From contig CAVQRC010000024.1 of the NCBI GenBank assembly GCA_963715045.1, positions 1 through 64,000 of the forward strand: DNA of 64,000 bases, read 5' to 3'. Below, one piece after another: positions 1 to 8,156 of this stretch. The position numbers were made by a program, and so were the translations under genes. The stretch comes from CAVQRC01 sp963715045 (lineage in GTDB: Bacteria; Planctomycetota; Planctomycetia; Pirellulales; Lacipirellulaceae). Numbering within the stretch: position 1 is the stretch's first letter; every line of letters begins with the position of its first letter. The notes under the pieces are model-generated. The model was not told the DNA's origin. It saw only the letters and a list, made by a program, of their open reading frames with translations, and did no database searches.

Positions 1-1
1 G

Positions 2-220
2 CGAAAGCGTGATTCTGAGAGTCCGGACGACGTGTACGTCAGTGACCCGCTCGAACCAGGACAGAACGATCCGACCACGCATCCTGGCCCGGTCACGCTG
101 GCAGCCGTTCCCGAGCCTCCCTCGCTGATCCTGATCACTTTGCCTTGCGAACATCAGCCATGCCGTGGCAAAACGCAGACTATGCCGAGCGCGTCGATCA
201 GGACGGCTACGCCGTGGTGA
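2..220 (+). CDS. C-terminal fragment of a PEP-CTERM-type protein (partial)
   Basis: The frame is open from the window edge and ends at a TGA at 218-220. It carries an acidic and proline-rich stretch and then the sequence AAVPEPPSLILI, which looks like the VPEP motif and first helix residues of an exosortase-sorted protein. The helix is then broken by CEHQPCRGK instead of running into a hydrophobic span and Arg cluster, so either the frame changes near base 140 or the gene is damaged. It overlaps the start of the next gene. The rest of the protein lies outside the window. Low certainty. Confidence 0.4.
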   Translation, partial: RKRDSESPDDVYVSDPLEPGQNDPTTHPGPVTLAAVPEPPSLILITLPCEHQPCRGKTQTMPSASIRTATPW

Positions 221-891
221 ACCATGTCTTGGCCGACGAGACGGTTGGCGACCTGCTCCAGGCGGTATCCGAGATCCCTCTTAGCGACGAAGTACGCCGC
301 CGTCGGAACATCTTCGGCATCCGCAATCTGCTCAAAGTCTGCCCGGCGGTCCGCGACCTGGCCAGTCGTGACGAGCTTGGCCGGTGGGTCACACCCGTGC
401 TCGGAGTCGACGCCTTCGCCGTGCGGGCGGTCTATTTCGACAAGGTGCCCGATGCAAACTGGGCCCTTGGATGGCACCAGGACCGCGTGATTTCAGTCGC
501 GGAGCGTCGGGACGTTCCCCACTTCCGTGCGTGGTCGCGGAAGGCGGGTGTGTGGCAGGTGCAGCCGCCGCCCGACGTTCTCGCCGGGATGCTCGCGATC
601 CGCGTGCACCTCGACGATTGCGACGCGTCGAACGGGCCGTTGCGGGTGCTGCCCGGCTCGCACTGCTACGGCTGGCTGGGCGACGAGCTCGACCACTGGA
701 AGCAACGCGTGGCCGAAACGGTGTGCGTCGTACCTCGCGGGGGAATCGTCGCCATGCGGCCCCTGCTGCTGCACGCCTCGTCGGCGTCGTTATCGGCCCG
801 GCATCGACGGGTGATTCATATCGAATACGCCTGTGCCGATCTGCCGGGCGGCCTGGAATGGAATCAACGCGTCGCGGTTCACAATCGATGA
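160..891 (+). CDS. Phytanoyl-CoA dioxygenase (PhyH) family protein
   Basis: The 243-residue product fits Fe(II)/2-oxoglutarate oxygenases of the PhyH type, which hydroxylate small or lipid-like substrates in the cytoplasm. An HxD iron-binding pair is visible in WHQD at about residues 106-108. The distal iron histidine is in LLLHASS at about residue 205, and a PGSH turn lies near residue 167. An Arg-rich stretch (RHRRVIHIEY) close to the C terminus is a candidate 2-oxoglutarate ligand. The ATG at 160 was preferred to a TTG at 145 because the conserved body begins just after it. There is no signal peptide. The substrate cannot be read from sequence. Confidence 0.8.
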   Translation: MPWQNADYAERVDQDGYAVVNHVLADETVGDLLQAVSEIPLSDEVRRRRNIFGIRNLLKVCPAVRDLASRDELGRWVTPVLGVDAFAVRAVYFDKVPDANWALGWHQDRVISVAERRDVPHFRAWSRKAGVWQVQPPPDVLAGMLAIRVHLDDCDASNGPLRVLPGSHCYGWLGDELDHWKQRVAETVCVVPRGGIVAMRPLLLHASSASLSARHRRVIHIEYACADLPGGLEWNQRVAVHNR

Positions 892-1082
892 TCGAAGCTA
901 ACGCGGGCTGCAGAGCGTGGTTGGCCATGCAGAAAGTTTTGCCGAGTCTTATCGTCGACATCCACCATGGCAAGGATGGCAGGGTCCAGATCACTTATCC
1001 TCACACCACACTCTGCCATCGCGGGTCAGGGCAAGTAGTTTATCTGGAGCGACCGTCGCAGAATGTTGAGTCATCGCCGTGA

Positions 1083-2625
1083 TCATTTCGTTGCCAGCGT
1101 AATGGCATAGACTTCGGCCTCCTCGAGATGAAGGCGAATGTGGTATTCACCCGCTGGCAGCTCCGCGAGCGTCCGCTCCTGCCAGCGGACCGTGTGTCGC
1201 AAGCCATCGCTGTCGATTGGCACGGCATCGTCCCTGGTAAAGCCCGGCACGCGAAAGCCACTGCGATTAAGCAATTCCACGCGGATTGCGCCACCCTCTG
1301 CGTTCGCATTGAGCGAAAGCGTCTGCGCACCGTTCAGCGGCAGCGGCTTGAGCAGTGATCTGCGCGACCGATGATACAGGTCGCAGGCCAACGAATCGAT
1401 CCAGCGGCAAGACCGCCAGTCCAATGCCCGTCGGGTCATTGTTGAAGTCCGCATGCCATGACGGATACGCGCCGTAGTAGAACCGGATCGCGTCGCCATC
1501 GACAATCGGCATCGCGTTGGTCCACAGGCAGCCCGCGTCGAACGTTCCGCCGTCGCCCCGGACCGGTAGAAACGGCGTCTCGCGATACGGTCGTTGCCAG
1601 GCGATTCCATCGCGGCTCACCGCCAGCTCGCCCGGCATGTTCCCGCTGCCACCCTGGTCGTTCCCACCGAAATCCAGGTTCTGCATCAGGCCCAGGTACA
1701 CGCCGTGGCGAAAGAATACCGGCGCACCGTGGATCTGACCCGCATCACGACGATCGGGGGCCATGACCAGTTGCGGCGGCGACCACTGGAGAAAGTCCGT
1801 CGATGCCGTCCGCACCACCGCCCGCTTCCAGAAGCGACCTCCATCTGGACCGTCGATCCAGGTCTTGGCGTAGATCACGAACTGCTGCCGCGGACGGTCG
1901 ACCATCAGATCGATGACGTCACTGATGGCCGGGCGCGGAAACTCGGCAGCGTTCGCCGTGCCCGCCAGGGGTGGCTGGCCCGGGGCACCATAGTCTGCGG
2001 CCAGCAACGGCGTGCTGGTGTGCTTCTTCCAGTGGATGCCGTCTGCCGAGAATGCCACGAACAGCCCGGGCGACGGACTCCCACCCGCCGCGACGACGCC
2101 CGGCGAGGGGAAATCCCAATAGGCCATCTTGTACCGACGAGACGCATCGCGGTCGCGTGGATCGTGCAGGACCGCCGCCCCGTAATTGACGCTCCGGCCG
2201 CCGTTCCCGACCAAGACGATGTTGGTCTGCTGTTCGTCGTTGAACGCAAACAGGCCCAGTTCGGGTTTCACCCACCGGATCCCGTCAGCCGATTCCGCAT
2301 AGCAAACGACGACGCGACGCGTTGGATCCTTTGCCCGCCTGCCTGCGTACGCCTGGTACCAGAGTTGATAGCGTCCGCTCTGCTCATCACGGTGGACGCT
2401 GCAATAGCCGATCGCGTGCTCCCACGGCATGTCTGCGGCAATAACCGGGTCCGGCCCGTGTCGCACAGGCGGATGCAGCACCCGCTCGGTGCCAGGTCGA
2501 ATGAGAATGTCGTGATCATCCACGAAAAGCAGCGTGTGTTCGGCAGAGCTGGCCGATACGCCGCCGCAGATGACGAGTGCGACCGCAAACCAGACATTGA
2601 TGACGTTGTTGAGGCAGGTGTGCAT
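1083..2625 (-). CDS. Secreted GH32-like five-bladed beta-propeller protein (frameshifted)
   Basis: The protein starts with a signal peptide (MHTCLNNVINVWFAVALVICG, cleaved after SASSA) and continues with repeated W/Y-rich strands such as YQLWYQAY, CYAESADGIRW, AFSADGIHWKK and VSRDGIAWQR. These are typical of the glycosyl hydrolase 32/43/sialidase-like propellers that planctomycetes export. The ATG at 2625 follows a GAGGAA ribosome-binding site. The frame changes near 1350-1365: the upstream frame reads into an Ala-rich shadow and stops at 1267, while the conserved C-terminal beta-sandwich (SLLKPLPLNG to YAITLATK) continues in the other frame to 1083. A likely catalytic acid cannot be assigned, so the enzyme activity is only inferred from fold. 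It lies 42 nt downstream of the membrane protein gene and may be in the same transcript. Confidence 0.7.
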
Positions 2626-2667
2626 GTATTCCTCGGAAGAGCCATTTTTTCGAATCGGCACTGAGAT

Positions 2668-3678
2668 TCATCCCGATGCAGATCCCTGTGGTTCCGCTGC
2701 CGCGAGAATCCCGGCACCGGTCTGCCAGGCAAGCCGGGCGATCCTGCGAACCGCGTTGGCGTCGGTATGGTACCCCGACGTCTTGGTAGTGGCCTGCCGA
2801 ATCACGATCACTTCCACGTCACTCTCGCTGCTGGGCTCGACGGTCAACGACCGGGCTCCGCGTTTCGCGTCCGTCAGGTGGTTCTCGAGCAGCCCGAATG
2901 TCTTCCTGGCCACGATCACGGCATAGAGGTAGGGATACTTCGTGCCTTGCACGTCATTCAAAGAGACCTGGTACTGGATACCCAGAAAGTCCTCGGGCCC
3001 ATCCGGAAAGCGTATGAACACGCGTGCCGCGACGGGGGTGAACTTGTTCTCCTTGCCTGCCAGTTGAAACATTGGCTGAATCTGACAGGGCGGATCTTCG
3101 AACGTCTCGATCGCCTTGAGCGCCGTCTCCAGCGATTTCACCTGCTGGATTAACTCCGTGGGACGCCATCCCCGCCGTGTACCGGTAATCCAATACGGAA
3201 GCATCAGGACGGCCGTGTCGGCGACAAAAATCGGCGCCCAGAATCGCGTGCTCGCCTGCGAGTGCAGCAGCAGCCCGATCCCCGCGGCCACGGCGGCCAG
3301 CAGGATCAAGCACAACACACCGGAGACGCACGTGAAGTCCGCGAACGTCTGGTCCCAGCGCTTCACCTGATCTTCCAGTTTGCAGGCCTCGCGAAACCGA
3401 TCCCGCGTCGTCTTCTCCCACTTTCCCCCGTGCAGGCGATGGCTGGGCTTCAGATTGTAGCCGCGAACGAGTAACAACAGGTTGCCGGCCAGAAGCAACG
3501 GCAGGCTGACACCCAACAGCAGAGGGAGCGTCGCCGACGTCCACAGCAGTTGGATGGCGAGCCCCGTGCCGATCAATCCGCCCGCCGCGGCAAGCCGCGT
3601 CCGATAACCCATCTTCGCCGCTACGTAGAACTGCAACAGATGCCGCTGCTCGCGATCGGGAAGCACTTGGGGTGGCAT
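2668..3678 (-). CDS. Four-helix membrane protein of unknown function in the radical SAM cluster
   Basis: A 336-residue protein that I do not recognise. It has two helix pairs: about residues 28-47 and 50-72, then after a charged segment 117-138 and 146-165. The C-terminal 170 residues are soluble with beta-rich character (FIRFPDGPEDFLGIQYQVSL, YPYLYAVIVARK). The start has a clear GGAGG site located just after the stop of the radical SAM gene, only 15 nt away, so the two are almost certainly co-transcribed and probably translationally linked. The position suggests a membrane partner of the DUF2207-like/radical SAM pair, for example in export or placement of the modified protein. That role is inference. 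Confidence 0.7.
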   Translation of the reverse strand: MPPQVLPDREQRHLLQFYVAAKMGYRTRLAAAGGLIGTGLAIQLLWTSATLPLLLGVSLPLLLAGNLLLLVRGYNLKPSHRLHGGKWEKTTRDRFREACKLEDQVKRWDQTFADFTCVSGVLCLILLAAVAAGIGLLLHSQASTRFWAPIFVADTAVLMLPYWITGTRRGWRPTELIQQVKSLETALKAIETFEDPPCQIQPMFQLAGKENKFTPVAARVFIRFPDGPEDFLGIQYQVSLNDVQGTKYPYLYAVIVARKTFGLLENHLTDAKRGARSLTVEPSSESDVEVIVIRQATTKTSGYHTDANAVRRIARLAWQTGAGILAAAEPQGSASG

Positions 3679-3693
3679 AGGGTCGTTCCTCCG

Positions 3694-5334
3694 CTACCGT
3701 CGCCGAAACAAGTTCTTGACCCTGCTGGTCACGCGATCGGTATTCGCTTGATAAAGCTCCTGATATCCCATGCCGCTCCAGTACAACGTGCACGCGCCCT
3801 GGCAGAGTTCGAAATGCTCGCACGTCCGACACATGGGATGCGCCTGGCGTTTCTGCTTGTAGTATTGGGCGTCTTTCCCGAACCAGACATCGTCGAATCC
3901 CTCTTCCAGCAGGTTGCCGACACCGCGGGCGAAACTCGAGCAGGGCAGCACTTCGCCGGAGGGCGCGACATGCACCAATCCATCGCAAGCCGCACAGCCC
4001 TTGTTCCCCAGGCCATGGGCAATGGGATTGAAAATGCAGAACGGCGTCGGCGAATACCAGTGAAACTCGATGCCTGTCTTCTCGGCGTGGGCCTTGGCAC
4101 CCAGCACGTATTCCCCGATCCGCGTGTAGGAGATCTTGATCTGTTCATGGCGGGCCAGGTTTGGCGTGCCCGTGGGAATGATGTGGTTCATCGAAACGTG
4201 CGGCAACTGCAGGGACTTCGCCAGGTCGATGATGCCGGGCAGGTGCTCGCAGTTCTCTTCGCAGATCGTCGTATTGGTGTGCACGTGCAGCCCGGCATCA
4301 CGGAGATTCCGGATGCCGCGGATTGTCTTCGCGAAGGATCCGGGCCGCTGCGTGAGGGCATCGTGAACTCTCGCGTCAGGGCCCTCCAGACTCACTTGCG
4401 CAGAGGTCAGGCCGGCCTCCCGGAGCTTGTCGACGTAGGCTCGCGAAGAACACGTGATTCCGTTGGTGATGATGTTCACCCGCATTCCCTGCTTTCGCGC
4501 GTGGGCGATGAACTCCGACAATTCGGGCCGGAGCGTGCACTCGCCGCCCGTGAAGCTGACACTGGGAACCTTGCCGACCACGGCAATCTGGTCGATGACG
4601 CGGAAAACTTCGTCACCTGTCATTTCTTCCTGAACCGGATCACGCCGCGGGTGGCGTCGCTGCCACCAACCCGATCGCCGCCAGATTCTCCACCAGTTGC
4701 GATGCTTTTCTTTCTCGGCATTCCCGGGCGTGGCATCCGTGGTACCACAACCCGCATAGCAGAAAGTACACGCCAGGTTGCAGCGATAGGTGACCGCAAT
4801 CTCGCTGAGCACGGGATACCGGGTAAAGCTGCCGGCGAATTGCTCGACACGCGTCGTTGGTCGTTCACGTCCGTCGCCCATCCGGTTGGAGAGCAGGTCT
4901 CGTACGTCGCAGAAGAACATGTGAACCTGGTGAATCCGTTCCGGGTGCTCGAGCCCGCCGATGGACCGCGCGATCTTTTGAATCGGCTCTCCCGCCATGG
5001 CTCGTTCCAGCAGAGCCAGGCCCGAGCGATTGATTTGAAATGCCTCGGTGGGCATCTTGATCAGCACGCCATCTTCGAGTCGAACCCGCACGTAGGGTCG
5101 AACGTTGGCGACGAACGGATCGATCCAATCCAGGTGTTCCAATCGCGTTCCAAACGACTCGCCCGGTTCGGGGTACCACTCCGGCCGTTCCTCGCTGGAC
5201 GTCGCGTCCCTGGAATCGCCGGCAGGCGACGACGGACCTGTTTGAAACGGCGCGTGGCATGCTTCCTGGACCAGGCGATCCAGTTCGAGTTCTTCCTCGC
5301 TGAGAATCGGCAGCGGGTCGTGCGACAACGCCAT
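3694..5334 (-). CDS. Radical SAM/SPASM enzyme with N-terminal PqqD-like (RRE-like) domain
   Basis: The 546-residue enzyme has the radical SAM 4Fe-4S motif CNLACTFC at about residues 185-192, a GGE motif (SFTGGECTLRPE) and a C-terminal Cys-rich SPASM region (CAACDG, LPCSSFARG, then CRTCEHFELCQGAC), as in peptide-modifying enzymes such as PqqE and AhbC/D relatives. Residues of roughly 80-150 (VRLEDGVLIKMP to MFFCDVRDLL) have the strand-strand-helix-helix look of PqqD, the recognition domain for peptide substrates. About 30 extra residues rich in W, R and K follow the iron-sulfur motif. The ATG at 5334 shares its A with the TGA stop of the upstream Cys-repeat gene and has a GGAGG site 9 nt before it, so translation is coupled. 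The role is inferred as modifying the neighbouring Cys-repeat tail. Confidence 0.85.
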   Translation of the reverse strand: MALSHDPLPILSEEELELDRLVQEACHAPFQTGPSSPAGDSRDATSSEERPEWYPEPGESFGTRLEHLDWIDPFVANVRPYVRVRLEDGVLIKMPTEAFQINRSGLALLERAMAGEPIQKIARSIGGLEHPERIHQVHMFFCDVRDLLSNRMGDGRERPTTRVEQFAGSFTRYPVLSEIAVTYRCNLACTFCYAGCGTTDATPGNAEKEKHRNWWRIWRRSGWWQRRHPRRDPVQEEMTGDEVFRVIDQIAVVGKVPSVSFTGGECTLRPELSEFIAHARKQGMRVNIITNGITCSSRAYVDKLREAGLTSAQVSLEGPDARVHDALTQRPGSFAKTIRGIRNLRDAGLHVHTNTTICEENCEHLPGIIDLAKSLQLPHVSMNHIIPTGTPNLARHEQIKISYTRIGEYVLGAKAHAEKTGIEFHWYSPTPFCIFNPIAHGLGNKGCAACDGLVHVAPSGEVLPCSSFARGVGNLLEEGFDDVWFGKDAQYYKQKRQAHPMCRTCEHFELCQGACTLYWSGMGYQELYQANTDRVTSRVKNLFRRR

Positions 5335-7097
5335 CAATGGGCTCCTCCGCTCACGCAAGCGCTGTGACAGGCGCTGTGGCAAGCACTGTGGCAGGCGCTG
5401 TGACACGCGCTGTGGCAGGCACTATGGCACGCCGAATGGCAGGCGCTGTGGCAGGCGGATGCGGCATATTGACCGGCGGCTTCGAATCCGCCCTGCAGGA
5501 AGTACGAGTAGCTGTGCTGAGCCAGGCCTTCTGGGTCGGGCACGGCCTGGGCGATGCGATCGACGTGCTGCCCGCGGTCTCGCCAGGCATGATGGTGATG
5601 AAAGTGATGGTAGTAGTACGGGTAATAGGTCGAACTGCGATCGACCATGGGCTCGTCGGTGACGTCGCGGCCATCCCAGAATGCCTGGGCCTCGTCCTCG
5701 GCCTGGCGAAACTTCCGCGAGAATTCTTTCTGATAGTGCTGCTGGGTCGCTTCCAGATCGCAATCCCACGCCTTCTCTTGAATCCCCTCGGTGATCGCCC
5801 GCAGCAGCGTGGCCGGGGTGTCCACGGAGAGACTTCCATCCGATTGGATCGATTCGACCAACACGCGGTGGTATCGGGTGGCATCGGCAGGCAGGCGGCC
5901 GCGGGGCTCCAGCTTCAACGGATCTTGAGCGAGCACCTGCAGCACCCCGCGGCGTTCCATTTCGAGAATCATCAGACCGACGAGCGTCTTGAGCGGCACG
6001 TCGCACAGATAGCCGGCCTCGATTGCGTTGAGCTTGGCGACCTTGCCGTTGCGACGAAAACTCTTGAGCTCGATCGTGGGGACCATCCAGTCATCCCGAT
6101 CCCATTGCAGTTCATCGAGCCGCCCGCCGGCCCGAATTAACGAACCGTGCTTCAGCACGACAATCACGAACCCGACAACCATCAATCCGCCCACCAGCAG
6201 CAACATCACCACACGCCCCGGGCGCGGTTCGCGGTCTTGATCGAGGGCAACCGCTCCCCGCCCTGAAACGCCTGGAAGGGGTACCGCTGGCTGCGTCCGT
6301 TTTCCAAACTGCGTCGTCTGAAACACGTCGGCCGGCACGTAGAAAGTGAGCTGCATCTTCTCGCGGGCGGCAACATCGTCCTGGTGGGCCCGCACGACGA
6401 GGTACCGCTCCTCTCCCGCTGGCTCCTCGGGCATCGTGACCGCGGTACCGCGTCGTCCGAGATAGGACAACTTGTACTGTTCATTGACGAATCGCTCGGT
6501 GCGTAGCCCGAGTCCGGTCGCCTCTTCCAATGTCAGCTCCGCCTTCTCGACCTTGATCGGCCACCGTACGAGAACCGTCTCGTGGTCGAGCGCTTCGTCC
6601 CATTGGACGGGCGCCCAGTTGAAGACGACCAATTCGCCGAGTTCGGGCGACGTGGTCGTGGCCAGGTGGCCGGCGGCGGCGTAGTCCGTGAGATAGGTCA
6701 GCACGTACGTGATTTCACCGGGCCCGAACCGTTGGCCATCCGCGAGGAGCACATCCCAGCGATTGCCCAGATCGCGAAGATCCAGGTCGTACTTCCGCTG
6801 GCCGGCGACGACCGCGCCACAGCCGGGCTGGTGCCAGTCGATGCGACCCTGCTCGCCCTGGAAGTAGAAACCGCCCATCGTCCCGCGGTCCACCCGCCAG
6901 TGAACCTTGTACTGCACCATGGCGGTTCCGGTCGGCGAGAGTGCGACCTCGACTTCGACCCACTTCAGATCGGCCTGCACCTGGCCCGTCGCCGCGTTCG
7001 CCAGGCCGCACAACGCGACAACCAGGCACAGCAGGCGGAGCCCTCGGCCCGATCCTGGCTTCCTGGTCCACTGCAGCACTTGATCGGCCCTCAGCAT
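5334..7097 (-). CDS. DUF2207-like membrane protein with a C-terminal (CHSA)8 repeat tail
   Basis: The 587-residue protein has a signal peptide (LRLLCLVVALCGLANA), an extracytoplasmic beta-rich domain of about 240 residues, a transmembrane helix near residues 295-315 (VVMLLLVGGLMVVGFVIVVL), a winged-helix-like cytoplasmic part (LNAIEAGYLCDVPLKTLVG) and a Tyr/His-rich segment (YYPYYYHHFHHHH). It then ends in eight perfect Cys-His-Ser-Ala units and CVSGGAH. Nine cysteines are spaced exactly four residues apart. DUF2207 proteins usually end in a Gly/Ser-rich low-complexity tail, so this tail replaces that region. The repeat units use different codons, including TCG versus AGC for Ser, which points to selection on the peptide. 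The ATG at 7097 was chosen over an upstream GTG because it begins the signal peptide. It is the first gene of the cluster. Confidence 0.85.
   Translation of the reverse strand: MLRADQVLQWTRKPGSGRGLRLLCLVVALCGLANAATGQVQADLKWVEVEVALSPTGTAMVQYKVHWRVDRGTMGGFYFQGEQGRIDWHQPGCGAVVAGQRKYDLDLRDLGNRWDVLLADGQRFGPGEITYVLTYLTDYAAAGHLATTTSPELGELVVFNWAPVQWDEALDHETVLVRWPIKVEKAELTLEEATGLGLRTERFVNEQYKLSYLGRRGTAVTMPEEPAGEERYLVVRAHQDDVAAREKMQLTFYVPADVFQTTQFGKRTQPAVPLPGVSGRGAVALDQDREPRPGRVVMLLLVGGLMVVGFVIVVLKHGSLIRAGGRLDELQWDRDDWMVPTIELKSFRRNGKVAKLNAIEAGYLCDVPLKTLVGLMILEMERRGVLQVLAQDPLKLEPRGRLPADATRYHRVLVESIQSDGSLSVDTPATLLRAITEGIQEKAWDCDLEATQQHYQKEFSRKFRQAEDEAQAFWDGRDVTDEPMVDRSSTYYPYYYHHFHHHHAWRDRGQHVDRIAQAVPDPEGLAQHSYSYFLQGGFEAAGQYAASACHSACHSACHSACHSACHSACHSACHSACHSACVSGGAH
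5348..5446 (-). repeat. 12-nt coding repeat encoding eight Cys-His-Ser-Ala units
   Basis: Eight consecutive 12-nt units in the last part of the DUF2207-like gene. Each encodes Cys-His-Ser-Ala, with Cys as TGC or TGT, His as CAC or CAT, Ser as AGC, AGT or TCG and Ala as GCC, GCG or GCT. A ninth Cys begins the terminal CVSGGAH. Because synonymous positions vary while the peptide is invariant, recent slippage of an identical DNA repeat is not the explanation. Confidence 0.9.
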
Positions 7098-7380
7098 GAC
7101 GATCACTCGTATTCGCGGGACGGATTCGAAAACGCCCACCGGGATGGGTTCCGTTCGCGTTCACGCATTCGTGCCACGCGCCGAATACGTACGTCGCCGG
7201 AGTCGCTCCCGGGGATGGGCCCCGATTATACCGATTCATCGTCGTAGCGGTGATGCGGGTCGTAGTGCGACTCATTGAGCGGTGCCCGTCTAAAATGCCC
7301 TGAACGCTTCCGACTAGCTTCGGCAGCCTACACTTTCGGGAACTCCTGGGGGTTATTCATTCCTTGCTCAAGACGGTCCA

Positions 7381-8130
7381 ATGATTCGAAGTGTCCTTCT
7401 GAAGCTGCTTCTCGCCGCCGCGGTGTGCGTTGCGATCTTTGTCACCTGCGTCAGCGTGGCGGGGTACCTCGCGTTCAGTTCCCCCAGCTTCTACTCCGAA
7501 CTGGTTGCGCGGCAGCCGCGCGTGGACGAGGCGGAAGCCGCCGAGCAGCATCTGGAGCAACTACGCAGCGATTTCCTCCAGTGGCATGCCCGCTCGCTGG
7601 CGATCCAGCAAAATCAAGCAGTCGAGAACGAGCTGGGCAATCCCGACGGCGTCGATAAGGGACCCGTCGCCGAGGAAGATGTACACACCATTCGCCTCAG
7701 CGACGATGATGTGAACGCCTTGCTCGCGTCGGATGAGTCCGGCTTCAACAGCGGAGAGGTCCGCGATCCGCGAATCCGATTCGACCAGGGGCAGGTCCTG
7801 CTCGCCTTTAAACTGGCGACTCCCGCCGGTGAGGTCGTGTTGTCCGCCGGGTTCGTCCCTCGTTTAGCGGTCGATGACGAGGCCAGGTTTCAGGTCGCAC
7901 AAGTCAGCATCGGTCGGCTGAGCCTGCCGATTTCGACGCTCTCGCACTGGGTGCCCAAGAGAGAGCTGCGGCTCCACGGCGAGTTGTACCTCGACGCGAC
8001 GGGGCCGCTTCCAGAGCTGGTTCTACGCACGGGCAAAGGCGGAGGAGAAACCGCCAGCCCAACGTCGATCGAGTGCGCTCAGGGCGAAATCGTTGTCCGG
8101 CTGACGGCTCCTGCATTGCCGCAGGAATAA
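7381..8130 (+). CDS. Membrane-anchored protein of unknown function
   Basis: A 249-residue protein with an N-terminal transmembrane helix (LLLAAAVCVAIFVTCVSVAGYLAF, about residues 9-32) and an extracytoplasmic remainder. A short helical stretch with Glu/Gln/Leu (residues 48-85) is followed by a beta-rich region (VLLAFKLATPAGEVVLSAGF, RLSLPISTLSHWVP, LRLHGELYLDATGPLPELVL) that resembles lipid- or membrane-facing sheet domains. I do not recognise a named family. It is read divergently from the Cys-repeat gene, with 283 bp between the two start codons that must hold both promoters. Confidence 0.7.
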   Translation: MIRSVLLKLLLAAAVCVAIFVTCVSVAGYLAFSSPSFYSELVARQPRVDEAEAAEQHLEQLRSDFLQWHARSLAIQQNQAVENELGNPDGVDKGPVAEEDVHTIRLSDDDVNALLASDESGFNSGEVRDPRIRFDQGQVLLAFKLATPAGEVVLSAGFVPRLAVDDEARFQVAQVSIGRLSLPISTLSHWVPKRELRLHGELYLDATGPLPELVLRTGKGGGETASPTSIECAQGEIVVRLTAPALPQE

Positions 8131-8156
8131 GATTCTTGAATTGACCGGCCACAGAA

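Noticed and set aside
3550..5367. 605-residue plus-strand open frame opposite the radical SAM gene
   Set aside because: Antisense shadow in high-GC DNA. It has no domain and the opposite strand carries clear motifs.
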